Shown here: piece after piece, positions 50,344-59,360 of the stretch
Layout of the letters: the number at the start of each line of letters is the position of its first letter
Position numbering within the stretch: the stretch's first letter is position 1
Assembly: GCA_947488345.1 (NCBI GenBank)
Contig: CANKZQ010000005.1
Span: 62,001 to 126,000 of the forward strand
Direction of reading: 5' to 3'
Source of the DNA: an uncultured Flavobacteriaceae bacterium
Lineage (GTDB): Bacteria; Bacteroidota; Bacteroidia; Flavobacteriales; Flavobacteriaceae
DNA length: 64,000 nt
Notes under the pieces: generated by a model
Databases searched by the model: none
Seen by the model: the letters and a program-made list of their open reading frames with translations, nothing else
Told to the model about the DNA's origin: nothing
Made by a program: the position numbers and the translations under genes

Positions 50344-51771
50344 ATGTCTGAAACCGTAGTGAATAAAGTACCATATAGTCAAAAAATAGCCTTTGGTATT
50401 GGTATGCTGGCCAATCAAATGTTTCCTGCAATACTTAGTATTTTCATGGTAGTTTTGGTTCAGGACCTTGGTTTTCCGGGATGGATGTGGGCGCTCGTAT
50501 ATTTTTTTCCAAGAATATTTGACGCTATTACCGACCCGATTATGGGTTATATTTCAGATAATACAAAATCAAAATGGGGAAGACGACGACAATACGTTTT
50601 GATAGGTGGGCTGATTATGGGGATATCTTATATTTTTATGTGGCAACTTTTTAAAGAGAATTCGCTGCAATTTAATTTTTGGTATTTCTTTTTATGGTCT
50701 ATAATATTTTATTTAGGCCTTACTATTTTTAGCGTTCCCTATGTCGCAATGGGTTATGAAATGAGTGACGATTTTCATGAAAGAACTAACATTATGGCCG
50801 TTGCCCAATGGATAGGTCAGTGGGCATGGGTTATTGCACCTTGGTTTTGGGTGATTATGTACGACCCTGATTGGTTTCCGTCTGCCGATGTGGCCGCAAG
50901 AACACTTGCAATATGGGTAGCTATTCCATGTGCAATTTGCGCTATCGTTCCAGCGCTATTTATTAAGAGTGAGTCAACTCTTCATAAAGATTATGAAACG
51001 TTGAATGTTACAACTATTGGAAGCAGTTTAAATAATATTTTCAAGAGTTTTAGAGAAGCTTTTAAAATTAAAGAGTTTAGAAAGCTATGTGGAGCCACAT
51101 TTTTCGTTTATAATGCTTTTAATACCGTTGCGTCACTCACTTTTTTTGTGATTGTTTACAAGCTTTTTAATGGTGATCCAGATGCTAGTGGGATTTGGGT
51201 ATCACTGTTTGGCTGTATAGGCGCCTTAGGAACAACATTTATTGTTATTCCTGTCGTTACTTGGATGTCAAAAGTCCTAGGAAAGAAAAAAGCATTTTTG
51301 TTATCACAAGGTATTTCCGTTATAGGCTATATCATGTTATATTTTTTATTCATTCCTGGTCGACCTTGGATGTATATTATAGCCTTACCGTTGTTTTCTT
51401 TTGGAATAGGAAGTTTATTCACGATAATGATGTCGATGACAGCTGACGTTATAGATATTGATGAATTAAATTCTGGAAAACGACGAGAAGGGATTTTTGG
51501 AGCTATTTATTGGTGGATGGTGAAAGTTGGATTCGCCATAGCTGGGGCGCTGAGTGGTGTAATTATTGCCATCGTAGGGTTTAATCCAGATTTGGTAACT
51601 ACTGACCAACAATCTGCTGTTGACGGATTACATGCTTTCTTTTGTTTTTTTCCCATGGTAGGTACATTGATTGCAATGTTTATAATGAAGGATTATGATG
51701 TTGATGAACAAAAGGCTACGAAAATTAAAGAAGAATTGATAAAGCGTAGAGGAGAACTGCAAAAAAATTAA
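50344..51771 (+). CDS. Second GPH-type MFS transporter, paralog of 48183..49613
   Basis: 'IFDAITDPIMGYISDNTKSKWGRRRQYVLIGG', 'MMSMTADVIDIDELNSGKRREGIFGAIYWW'. Confidence 0.92.
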   Translation: MSETVVNKVPYSQKIAFGIGMLANQMFPAILSIFMVVLVQDLGFPGWMWALVYFFPRIFDAITDPIMGYISDNTKSKWGRRRQYVLIGGLIMGISYIFMWQLFKENSLQFNFWYFFLWSIIFYLGLTIFSVPYVAMGYEMSDDFHERTNIMAVAQWIGQWAWVIAPWFWVIMYDPDWFPSADVAARTLAIWVAIPCAICAIVPALFIKSESTLHKDYETLNVTTIGSSLNNIFKSFREAFKIKEFRKLCGATFFVYNAFNTVASLTFFVIVYKLFNGDPDASGIWVSLFGCIGALGTTFIVIPVVTWMSKVLGKKKAFLLSQGISVIGYIMLYFLFIPGRPWMYIIALPLFSFGIGSLFTIMMSMTADVIDIDELNSGKRREGIFGAIYWWMVKVGFAIAGALSGVIIAIVGFNPDLVTTDQQSAVDGLHAFFCFFPMVGTLIAMFIMKDYDVDEQKATKIKEELIKRRGELQKN

Positions 51772-51778
51772 GTAAAAA

Positions 51779-52687
51779 ATGTCATATCGAATTGAAGATT
51801 ATCATGCCTATAGTGGTGTAAATTTTTTAGAACACTCAGGTATAGATTTTAGCGAACACACTGCCGAAGATTTGATTAGGTTGTGGAGGGCCACACTTAA
51901 TAAAGGAATGCATGGCATATGCTTTAGTATGTATGAAGATGGTCAACAACCAGGAGATACCATTACCGAAGCGCAAGTAGAGAGACGTGTAAAGATTTTA
52001 AAACCATATGCTAAATGGATACGTTCATTTTCGTGCATTGAAGGTAACGAACATGTACCTCGTATTGCCCATAAAAATGGAATGAAGACCCTGGTAGGAG
52101 CATGGTTAAGTGACAACAAAGATGATAACGAGAAAGAGATTGAAGGTCTCATTCAATTAGCGAAAGAAGGGTGTGTTAACATTGCCGCTGTTGGTAATGA
52201 GGTATTGTATAGAAATGATTTAACCTTAGAAGAGCTACTTGGTTATATAAGACGTGTTAAGGAAGCTATGCCAGATATTCCTGTTGGTTATGTTGACGCC
52301 TACTACGAATTTTCAAAACATCCTGAGCTCGTTGAAATTAGTGATGTCATATTGAGTAATTGTTACCCTTATTGGGAAGGTTGTCATATAGATGGATCAT
52401 TGGGTCATATGGAACAAATGTTTGGTCAAGCAACGGATGCGGCGCAAGGCAAGAAAGTTATTATTACAGAAACTGGATGGCCAAGTGAAGGAGGAAGCTT
52501 TAAAGGAGCCGATTCATCAGAAGAAAATGCCATAAAGTATTTTATAAATACCCAAGTCTGGGCTAAAAAACAAAATGTGGAGGTGTTTTATTTTTCTTCA
52601 TTTGATGAATCTTGGAAAACTGGAGATGAAGGTGATGTTGGCGCATATTGGGGGCTTTGGGATAAAGATGAAAATTTGAAATTTTAG
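51779..52687 (+). CDS. GH17-family enzyme without signal peptide (predicted cytoplasmic)
   Basis: 'AAVGNEVLYRNDLT' acid/base, 'VIITETGWPSEGGSF' nucleophile motif, N-term MSYRIEDYHAYSGVNF is not a signal sequence. Confidence 0.88.
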   Translation: MSYRIEDYHAYSGVNFLEHSGIDFSEHTAEDLIRLWRATLNKGMHGICFSMYEDGQQPGDTITEAQVERRVKILKPYAKWIRSFSCIEGNEHVPRIAHKNGMKTLVGAWLSDNKDDNEKEIEGLIQLAKEGCVNIAAVGNEVLYRNDLTLEELLGYIRRVKEAMPDIPVGYVDAYYEFSKHPELVEISDVILSNCYPYWEGCHIDGSLGHMEQMFGQATDAAQGKKVIITETGWPSEGGSFKGADSSEENAIKYFINTQVWAKKQNVEVFYFSSFDESWKTGDEGDVGAYWGLWDKDENLKF

Positions 52688-52769
52688 TAGGAGAGTATGT
52701 TCATCACCTTGATCGTATTACTTTTGAAATAAATGAATTGCCTATATTTGAGGTAAACGGTATGATGTA

Positions 52770-53537
52770 ATGAGGCATTTAAAAATCAAATTATTTTTAC
52801 TAAGTTTTTTTTGGGTACTAGTCATTAATGCACAAGAGAGAAAACTAGTCTGGGAGGAAAATTTTGATGGAACACAATTAAATAAGAAATCCTGGAACTT
52901 TGAGCGCGGTGATGGTTGTCCGAATCTTTGCGGTTGGGGCAATGCTGAAAAACAACGATATACTAAGAAAAATCATCGTTTAAAAGATGGTTTTTTAACG
53001 ATCAATATCCTTAAAGAAGGAACGAACTACACCTCAACTCGCATTACAACAAAAGGGAAACACCGATTTAAATATGGATATGTTGAGATCCGAGCAAAAC
53101 TACCTACTGGTAAGGGTATCTGGCCGGCTTTTTGGATGCTAGGCAAGAATATTAAGAAAGTAGGGTGGCCCACTTGTGGAGAGATTGATATTTTGGAATA
53201 TGTTGGTAAAGAACCGAACACCATTTATACTTCATTGCATACAAAAGCAAGCCATGGAAATACCATTAATAGTAAAAAAACCAAGATTGAAAATATTGAA
53301 GAGGGTTTTCATGTGTATGCTATTGACTGGACAAAAGAGAAGATTGCTTTTTATATAGATCACAAGCTTGTATATACTTTTCAGCCAAAAGATAAAAACA
53401 AGGAAACTTGGCCCTTTAAACAACCCTTTTATTTGATTTTAAATGCCGCTGTAGGAGGTAATTTCGGAGGTCCTGAGATTGACGATTCTATATTCCCACA
53501 AGAGTTTGTGATTGATTATATTCGGGTTTATAAGTAA
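52770..53537 (+). CDS. Secreted GH16-family beta-glucanase
   Basis: Signal peptide LFLLSFFWVLVINAQ; 'PTGKGIWPAFWMLG', 'WPTCGEIDILEYVG'. Confidence 0.95.
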   Translation: MRHLKIKLFLLSFFWVLVINAQERKLVWEENFDGTQLNKKSWNFERGDGCPNLCGWGNAEKQRYTKKNHRLKDGFLTINILKEGTNYTSTRITTKGKHRFKYGYVEIRAKLPTGKGIWPAFWMLGKNIKKVGWPTCGEIDILEYVGKEPNTIYTSLHTKASHGNTINSKKTKIENIEEGFHVYAIDWTKEKIAFYIDHKLVYTFQPKDKNKETWPFKQPFYLILNAAVGGNFGGPEIDDSIFPQEFVIDYIRVYK

Positions 53538-53851
53538 TTTTACCTGATTTTTAACGAAAAACGGCAATTTACCATAACATACCGGCTAGTTTGTTTTTTG
53601 ATGAAGAATTGATTTACATAAGGGTAATTCGCAAAAAAAAATACTATGTAGTCTTTCGAGGATGTTCGGACTAAAGCATCGTCAGTCTGACAAAGAGAAG
53701 AATAAGACTAAGATCAACAATACAAGTTAAGTTATTAAGTGTAAAAAAAGTATTCAAATTATCAAAAGAGTACAAGGAAAATCAATAAAATTAATGTCGA
53801 GATTTAGAAACGACATTTGTTAAGTCGCGTTTAACTATATTTATCTTTCAA

Positions 53852-54742
53852 TTGAAAAAATTAATATACATATCGATATTATTATTACTTACATCTTGTC
53901 CTGAAAAGAAGAAAGCGATTTTAGAAGAAGAATCTATTGTTGTTAAGGGACATCAAAAAATTGAATCGGGTTATTTAGATTTTAAAAAGACGACTCTAAA
54001 AAAGTGGGAAAAGCAAAATATTATTATCAAAGACTATGATAGTCTTGGGCTACAATTCCATACATCTGATTTGTTAATTAATTTAGGCAAAGTAACTGTT
54101 GAGCAAAATGAAAATGTTACTAAATATGATGGCTCAAAGGCATTTTCAATTGCAACCGACATTCGTCAATTAGAACATGGTAATACATTACTTTTAGACA
54201 CTTTAATAGCATTAAAACCTAAAGGTAATTTTATGTTCTTACAGAACTTAAAAAAGGCTAGAGTGGGATATGTTTTTTCTGATGGGGCGGGATATAAAGA
54301 AAAGCCTTATTCGAACGCTGTAACCTTCCTTAAAATTGATAATGCCATTACTAACAAAGGGGATCGTAGAAATGTAAATTATAAGAAGATTGAGTTTAAA
54401 AATAGTCACTACAAGAACTTTAAGAACTTCGTTGCTTCTTGCTTTATTGATGAAGGTACTCGGAATGTAACCATAGATTCATTACTGATTGATTTACCTT
54501 TTAAATCAACTAAAAAGAAAGGGTCTGGAGGTCATGGTTTAAAATATGGACACTTAAAAAATAAACTATCAAAAAGGGCAAGTACATTTTACGACTTTGA
54601 TATAGGTACTATCTATCTGGATAGCACTAAAGTAATTTTCGAAAATTGCAGAATAGATACGTTAATTTCTAAGGGTTCAATTTATACCTTAATTAACACC
54701 AAACCAAAGCATATTATTGACCTAAAGAATAAACTTGAATAA
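53852..54742 (+). CDS. Hypothetical lipoprotein, TTG start
   Basis: TTG-initiated MKKLIYISILLLLTSC lipobox; no recognised domain; followed by a hairpin terminator. Confidence 0.65.
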   Translation: MKKLIYISILLLLTSCPEKKKAILEEESIVVKGHQKIESGYLDFKKTTLKKWEKQNIIIKDYDSLGLQFHTSDLLINLGKVTVEQNENVTKYDGSKAFSIATDIRQLEHGNTLLLDTLIALKPKGNFMFLQNLKKARVGYVFSDGAGYKEKPYSNAVTFLKIDNAITNKGDRRNVNYKKIEFKNSHYKNFKNFVASCFIDEGTRNVTIDSLLIDLPFKSTKKKGSGGHGLKYGHLKNKLSKRASTFYDFDIGTIYLDSTKVIFENCRIDTLISKGSIYTLINTKPKHIIDLKNKLE

Positions 54743-54806
54743 CTTTTGAAGTTTACTTTTTCTTATATATTGGGCTTCGCAAAATAGCATTCATGACCAA
54801 TCCTGC

Positions 54807-54844
54807 AAAACAAAAATCCACAAAGCCATGCGGACTTTTGTTTT
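54807..54844 (+). terminator. Intrinsic terminator
   Basis: aaaacaaaaatcc-acaaagccatgc-ggacttttgtttt stem and T-rich tail. Confidence 0.75.
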
Positions 54845-54848
54845 AATT

Positions 54849-55197
54849 GTGTAGACGTAGAGATTGACTCATGGTATTCGTCCTGCCCTTTTGTCTTCAG
54901 TCCTGTAAATGTAAATAGTCGCCTCTACAAGTCAAACACTTATAAACAATAAAGCCCAATCAAGTAAACTTGTTGAGCTTTTCTATGTTTAAAGTGTAAT
55001 CTATTTACGCTTAATCGTCGAGACGGAGGGATTCATTGTGTCAAGCACAATGGGCCCTAGTGCCTTTCATACTGAAAATCAAATATCCGCAACATACTGT
55101 TGCTAATTTTCTACAAACACACTTAAGAATGTAAACTTTCTATGTGTACTTTTTAGAATTTTTTTTGATATTTAATTCATTTGTGGAGACGGAGGGA
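54849..55197. repeat. Three imperfect copies of a tRNA/tmRNA-3'-end-like att sequence (54849-54863, 55017-55031, 55183-55197)
   Basis: gtgtagacgtagaga / gtcgagacggaggga / gtggagacggaggga; reverse complement TCCCTCCGTCTCCAC resembles a T-arm + acceptor 3' end; lies just upstream of the integrase. Confidence 0.6.
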
Positions 55198-55381
55198 CTA
55201 TAACAACACAATTTAACTATTTTTAAATCTTATCTTAAAAACATCGTGTTAAGCTTATAATTCAATTAACAAGCACAAAAAAAAACAATTTGTATACTCT
55301 AATTTGATTTAATAAGATTTAATAGCGTCTAAATAATGTTGACTAAACGCTGACTAAATAAAACATTTTGACTATATTTGA

Positions 55382-56740
55382 TTGTTCAAATGTTATTTTA
55401 TGGCTACGGTTAAATATCTACTACAAAGTGCTTCTGATAATGCTCAAATCTATTTGAGGTTATCATTAGGTCGAAGTAAGTCTATAAAGCGAAAAACAGG
55501 CTTAGCAACTAGCTGTAAAGATTGGAGTGCTAAAACTGGTCTTCCCAAACAGAACAATGCAAATAATAAGAAACTTTCTTCAAGTCTTAAATCTTTAGAA
55601 GCTTTTATTCAGAATGAGCTTAATGAGGCAAATAGTACAGGGGTTGAGGTTGATGGAAATTGGTTATTGGTTAAAATTGAAAAGCATTTTAATAGAGTAA
55701 CACCAACCGATTTGAATAAGTTAGTCAACTATGCAAATCATTTTCTTAAAAACCTACAATATAGAGTAACAGAACAAGGAAAAAAGGGAGTTGCAATTGC
55801 TACCTACAAAAAATATAAGACAATATTAAATAAGTTAATCGCTTTTGAAAAATATTCAAAGACTCAATATTTAGTGAAGAATGTAGATAGGAAATTTAGA
55901 GCATCATTTATTGATTATCTAAAAGAAGAAGAGAACTTAGGGGATAATACGATAGGACGCTATTTGAAATTTGTAAAAAGTATTTGCCTAGATGCCGCTA
56001 AGAGTGGTCTAGAGATTAGTAATAAACTCGAACATTTTAAAGGATTTACAGTAAAAGCCCCAAAGGTGGTATTGTCGTTTGATGAATTAGAGCAAATAAA
56101 AAACACTAAATTTTCAAACGAAAATCATGACATAGCTAGAGATTGGTTAATAATTGGCTGCTATACAGGTCAAAGAGTTTCTGATTTATTAAGAATGGAA
56201 AGTAGTTTCATTGAATCAATCCAGAAATTTAAATTCATAGTACTTGAGCAAATTAAAACAGGCAAAACAGTTCAAATTCCCATACACGAAGAAGTTAAGA
56301 AAATACTAGATAAACGAAATGGAGAGTTTCCTCCAACTTTTACTAAAAACGCTGATAGTAATATGTCTTTGTTTAATAGATATTTAAAACAACTATCCAA
56401 ACTTGCAAAAATTAATAGTGTTGTTGAGGGTAACGCATACAATGCAAAAACTAAACGAACAGAAAACGGAAAGTATGAAAAGCATTTATTAGTGTCGTCA
56501 CATATTTGCAGAAGGTCATTCGCTACAAATTTCTACGGAGACCCTAAATACCCAACACCTCTATTAATGAATATAACTGCTCATAGTACAGAAAAGATGT
56601 TCTTGGAGTATATAGGTAAAAAACCAATTGATTACGGGTTACAACTAGCTAAAATATGGGCAAATGAAGCTCTTAAAAAAGAAAAAAAACCTCAACTAAA
56701 AATTGTCAAGAAAGTATCTGTAAATAACTATAAGTTATAG
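55382..56740 (+). CDS. Tyrosine recombinase/integrase
   Basis: N-terminal arm-binding/SAM-like region; 'IIGCYTGQRVSDLLRM' (catalytic R), 'HICRRSFATNFYG' (HxxR), 'THSTEKMFLEYIG'-like C-term (HSTEKMFLEYIG, catalytic Y). Probable start MATVKYLLQ. Confidence 0.95.
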   Translation: MFKCYFMATVKYLLQSASDNAQIYLRLSLGRSKSIKRKTGLATSCKDWSAKTGLPKQNNANNKKLSSSLKSLEAFIQNELNEANSTGVEVDGNWLLVKIEKHFNRVTPTDLNKLVNYANHFLKNLQYRVTEQGKKGVAIATYKKYKTILNKLIAFEKYSKTQYLVKNVDRKFRASFIDYLKEEENLGDNTIGRYLKFVKSICLDAAKSGLEISNKLEHFKGFTVKAPKVVLSFDELEQIKNTKFSNENHDIARDWLIIGCYTGQRVSDLLRMESSFIESIQKFKFIVLEQIKTGKTVQIPIHEEVKKILDKRNGEFPPTFTKNADSNMSLFNRYLKQLSKLAKINSVVEGNAYNAKTKRTENGKYEKHLLVSSHICRRSFATNFYGDPKYPTPLLMNITAHSTEKMFLEYIGKKPIDYGLQLAKIWANEALKKEKKPQLKIVKKVSVNNYKL

Positions 56741-56780
56741 CCAATTTATATGATAGATCGGTAAAACAAACAGCGTTTAA

Positions 56781-57281
56781 ATGGAAGTTAAAGTTATTAT
56801 TAGTTATTTGATCGATAGAAATTCGAACCAACGAAAGTATAACAAGTTAAGTGTAATTGAACTATGCTATATTAGAGACTTTATAATGAATAATTTCACA
56901 ACTGAAAGGGGTAATTGGTCAATGAAGAAAGTAGATGATTTTTGTGAGATATATGAATGGAGAGTACATTTTATTCTTTCAAATGTTCGATCCTTTTATA
57001 AGGAATATTCAAAAAGGAAAAAAGTTGTAAAAAAAATAGAGAATTTTATTGCAAAATTAACAAAACATGAACGAATATTAACTGACAAAAGACATGGATT
57101 CAATAAAAAAACCTTGAGTCTAAAACCTGACAAGGACATCAAAGTTTTTCTTAGTGCAATGAAAGATTTCAAACAAAAATATTTTGTTGGAAGTGATGAT
57201 ATTTTAATTGAAATTTTAGCATTGAAAATTAAAACGGGATATTCAAAATCTACACTTCGGAATTATTATTACAACAGTTGA
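56781..57281 (+). CDS. Hypothetical mobile-element protein
   Basis: 166 aa ORF following the integrase; no recognised domain. Confidence 0.55.
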   Translation: MEVKVIISYLIDRNSNQRKYNKLSVIELCYIRDFIMNNFTTERGNWSMKKVDDFCEIYEWRVHFILSNVRSFYKEYSKRKKVVKKIENFIAKLTKHERILTDKRHGFNKKTLSLKPDKDIKVFLSAMKDFKQKYFVGSDDILIEILALKIKTGYSKSTLRNYYYNS

Positions 57282-57340
57282 CTAATTATTATCTAAAAAA
57301 TAAACTTAATATATTCATTATCATTTATATACTTAATAAT

Positions 57341-57357
57341 GATGATGATGATGATGA
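57341..57357 (+). repeat. GAT trinucleotide microsatellite
   Basis: gatgatgatgatgatga, intergenic. Confidence 0.9.
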
Positions 57358-57586
57358 CAGCAATAGGAAATTAACATCTTGATTATCAATTAATATAATT
57401 AAGCGTACCATACCTTTATAGTTTGTTCTAATTTGATTTAATCATATTAAATTTGTCGTATCAAAAAAGAGCAAGAGACCTACCTAAGTAAAATCTAATG
57501 CCCTCGTTTTCGTACTTCAAAGGTATAAATTATTTTATTGAATGGTAGGTTTTAGCTAATTGTTTAACATTTCTAAAACTTATTTA

Positions 57587-57865
57587 ATGAAAACGGTACA
57601 ATTTATTCAAACAACACCTGATCTACTTCAGGATAAAATTCTTCAAGGCGTAAAAACCCAATTAGACGACCTTAAAAAGACATTTCAACCTAAAGAACCT
57701 AATGAATACTTGACTCGAAATGAAGTCGCAGAAATGCTCAAGATTGACCTCAGCACTGTTCACAATTGGACTAAGAGTAGTAAGCTTAGGAGCTACGGTA
57801 TTGGAGGTCGTGTGTACTACAAAAGAGCAGAGGTTGAGGAATCTATTGTTGAACTTAATAATTAG
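57587..57865 (+). CDS. Excisionase-like / MerR-type HTH_17 DNA-binding protein
   Basis: 'YLTRNEVAEMLKIDLSTVHNWTKSSKLRSYGIGGRVYYKRAEVEESI'. Start MKTVQFIQ (57587). Confidence 0.88.
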   Translation: MKTVQFIQTTPDLLQDKILQGVKTQLDDLKKTFQPKEPNEYLTRNEVAEMLKIDLSTVHNWTKSSKLRSYGIGGRVYYKRAEVEESIVELNN

Positions 57866-57870
57866 AAGTT

Positions 57871-58191
57871 ATGAGTTTTGGCAAAAGCAAAAAAGTGAGT
57901 TATACCTCCATTTTAAGCTATAGAGAGTTAATTAAAAATGGTCAAGGTGTAACTGAAAGCAAAAGAGTTTTAGCATATCTTTTGGACAAAGAGCCTCACA
58001 CCAGCAGAAAACTTAGTACTATTTTTAAGATAGAGAGAACAAATATTACTCGTACTCTTTCTGATTTACTGCGTGATGAGATTGTTGAGGTTTCTTTTAT
58101 AGAAAAATGCCCAATTACAAAGCGACCTGTTCAGCATTACGGATTAATAGAAAAGTTTAAATCTCCAGAGCAAAAGAAAGAGGGAAATTAA
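57871..58191 (+). CDS. Winged-helix DNA-binding protein
   Basis: 'ESKRVLAYLLDKEPHTSRKLSTIFKIERTNITRTLSDLLRDEIVEVSF' HTH/wing pattern. Confidence 0.65.
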   Translation: MSFGKSKKVSYTSILSYRELIKNGQGVTESKRVLAYLLDKEPHTSRKLSTIFKIERTNITRTLSDLLRDEIVEVSFIEKCPITKRPVQHYGLIEKFKSPEQKKEGN

Positions 58192-58200
58192 TCCCTCTTT
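58177..58200 (+). terminator. Terminator hairpin overlapping the stop codon of the wHTH gene
   Basis: aaagaggga-aattaa-tccctcttt followed by aattgtt. Confidence 0.7.
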
Positions 58201-58296
58201 AATTGTTCAAATGTTTGCGTTTTGGCAATGCAAACTAAGAGACAAATATAAGCATTATCCACCCTTTTCTAATTCTTCCAAAATGATTAAAACTTC

Positions 58297-58339
58297 AGTA
58301 TATATAATAATACTTAAAAAAGTATTAAAAATTAATACT
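58297..58339 (+). promoter_or_regulatory. Alternating inverted-repeat array upstream of Rep-like gene
   Basis: agtat..(a)atact..agtatt..aatact arms at 58297-58301, 58309-58314, 58321-58326 and 58334-58339. Confidence 0.6.
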
Positions 58340-58352
58340 CCTGACTAAATAG

Positions 58353-59321
58353 GTGACTAGTTTCGATACCATAGAATTTAGTACCAAAACGGACTTTATT
58401 GATTGTATGAATAAAAGTAATTTTAGACATATTGAGATTAAGAATCCTAATGGTTTAATAATACATAATTGGACATTGCAAAATAAAAGAATAGGTACAG
58501 ATAAAGTTAGTATAAACGAAACCTTTGGCACGGTTAAAATAAAAGCCAGCAGTAAGCTTTTAGGTGCTAACTACAAAAAAGGAATATGTTTCGATACCTT
58601 AGATCAATTCATAGATGAAATCGAACACCAAGGGTTAAAACTAAAAAAGAATTTTGTCAATGAAGCGGAATTAAAAAGAGTGGATATTAAAAGTGACCTA
58701 AGCCTCAATAATAACATTGATGAATATTTGAACGTTCTAAATCATTTAATAGCTCCTAAGTACACTAAAACACGTTATGATTCAAGTATCGTATTCAATG
58801 AAGAAATAAAAACAACTCCAATTAGATTTCTGGGCTATAATAAGCAATATGAGATTAGTTCGAATCCGAAATTCTATAAAGAATACCCTGAATTAAAAAA
58901 CAGCTTTAATAATATACTTAGAATAGAAAGTAGATACTCTAAACCTGGAACAATAAAGAAACATTTTAAAAGTAATATTCTCACGGATGTTCTTGAACAA
59001 ATCAATGTGAACTATAATTTACTGACCAAAATAATTGGAAATCAAACAAAGTTTAACCTATTAACTAATATACAAGAGATGACGAATAGTGAAGAAAAAA
59101 ACTACGCTCACATTTATTATTTGAATAGCTACTACAACGGAGATTATAACAGCATTATAAGGCATATTAAAAGTAGGTTAGGAGATAATACAAAGGCTTC
59201 TTATCAACGAGAAAAGGTAAAAAAGTACTTAGCTATGATAAATAATAAAGAGATAAAGATGGATAAACTAAATGAATTGCTGAATAAGCTATTAGATGCA
59301 AAAAACCACAACTTGTCCTAA
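58353..59321 (+). CDS. Phage/plasmid replication initiator-like protein (filamentous-phage gene II/X-type), GTG start
   Basis: 'GTVKIKASSKLLGANYKKG', 'LKRVDIKSDLSLN', 'FLGYNKQYEI', 'ILRIESRYSKPGTIKK': ordering like gene II/X Rep proteins. Confidence 0.6.
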   Translation: MTSFDTIEFSTKTDFIDCMNKSNFRHIEIKNPNGLIIHNWTLQNKRIGTDKVSINETFGTVKIKASSKLLGANYKKGICFDTLDQFIDEIEHQGLKLKKNFVNEAELKRVDIKSDLSLNNNIDEYLNVLNHLIAPKYTKTRYDSSIVFNEEIKTTPIRFLGYNKQYEISSNPKFYKEYPELKNSFNNILRIESRYSKPGTIKKHFKSNILTDVLEQINVNYNLLTKIIGNQTKFNLLTNIQEMTNSEEKNYAHIYYLNSYYNGDYNSIIRHIKSRLGDNTKASYQREKVKKYLAMINNKEIKMDKLNELLNKLLDAKNHNLS

Positions 59322-59360
59322 GGATTTAGGTTATTAAAATAAAAATATTGGAAAATCACA

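Noticed and set aside
54780-55240. Intact tmRNA or tRNA gene on the minus strand
   Set aside because: Only the 3'-end-like 15-mer is present; no acceptor 5' strand, anticodon arm or tag-peptide reading frame could be found.
57341-57357. Possible CRISPR or functional repeat at the GAT run
   Set aside because: Simple trinucleotide microsatellite, no spacer structure; no CRISPR array found in the window.
57720-57923. 67-aa ORF overlapping the HTH genes
   Set aside because: Out of frame with two well-supported DNA-binding protein genes.
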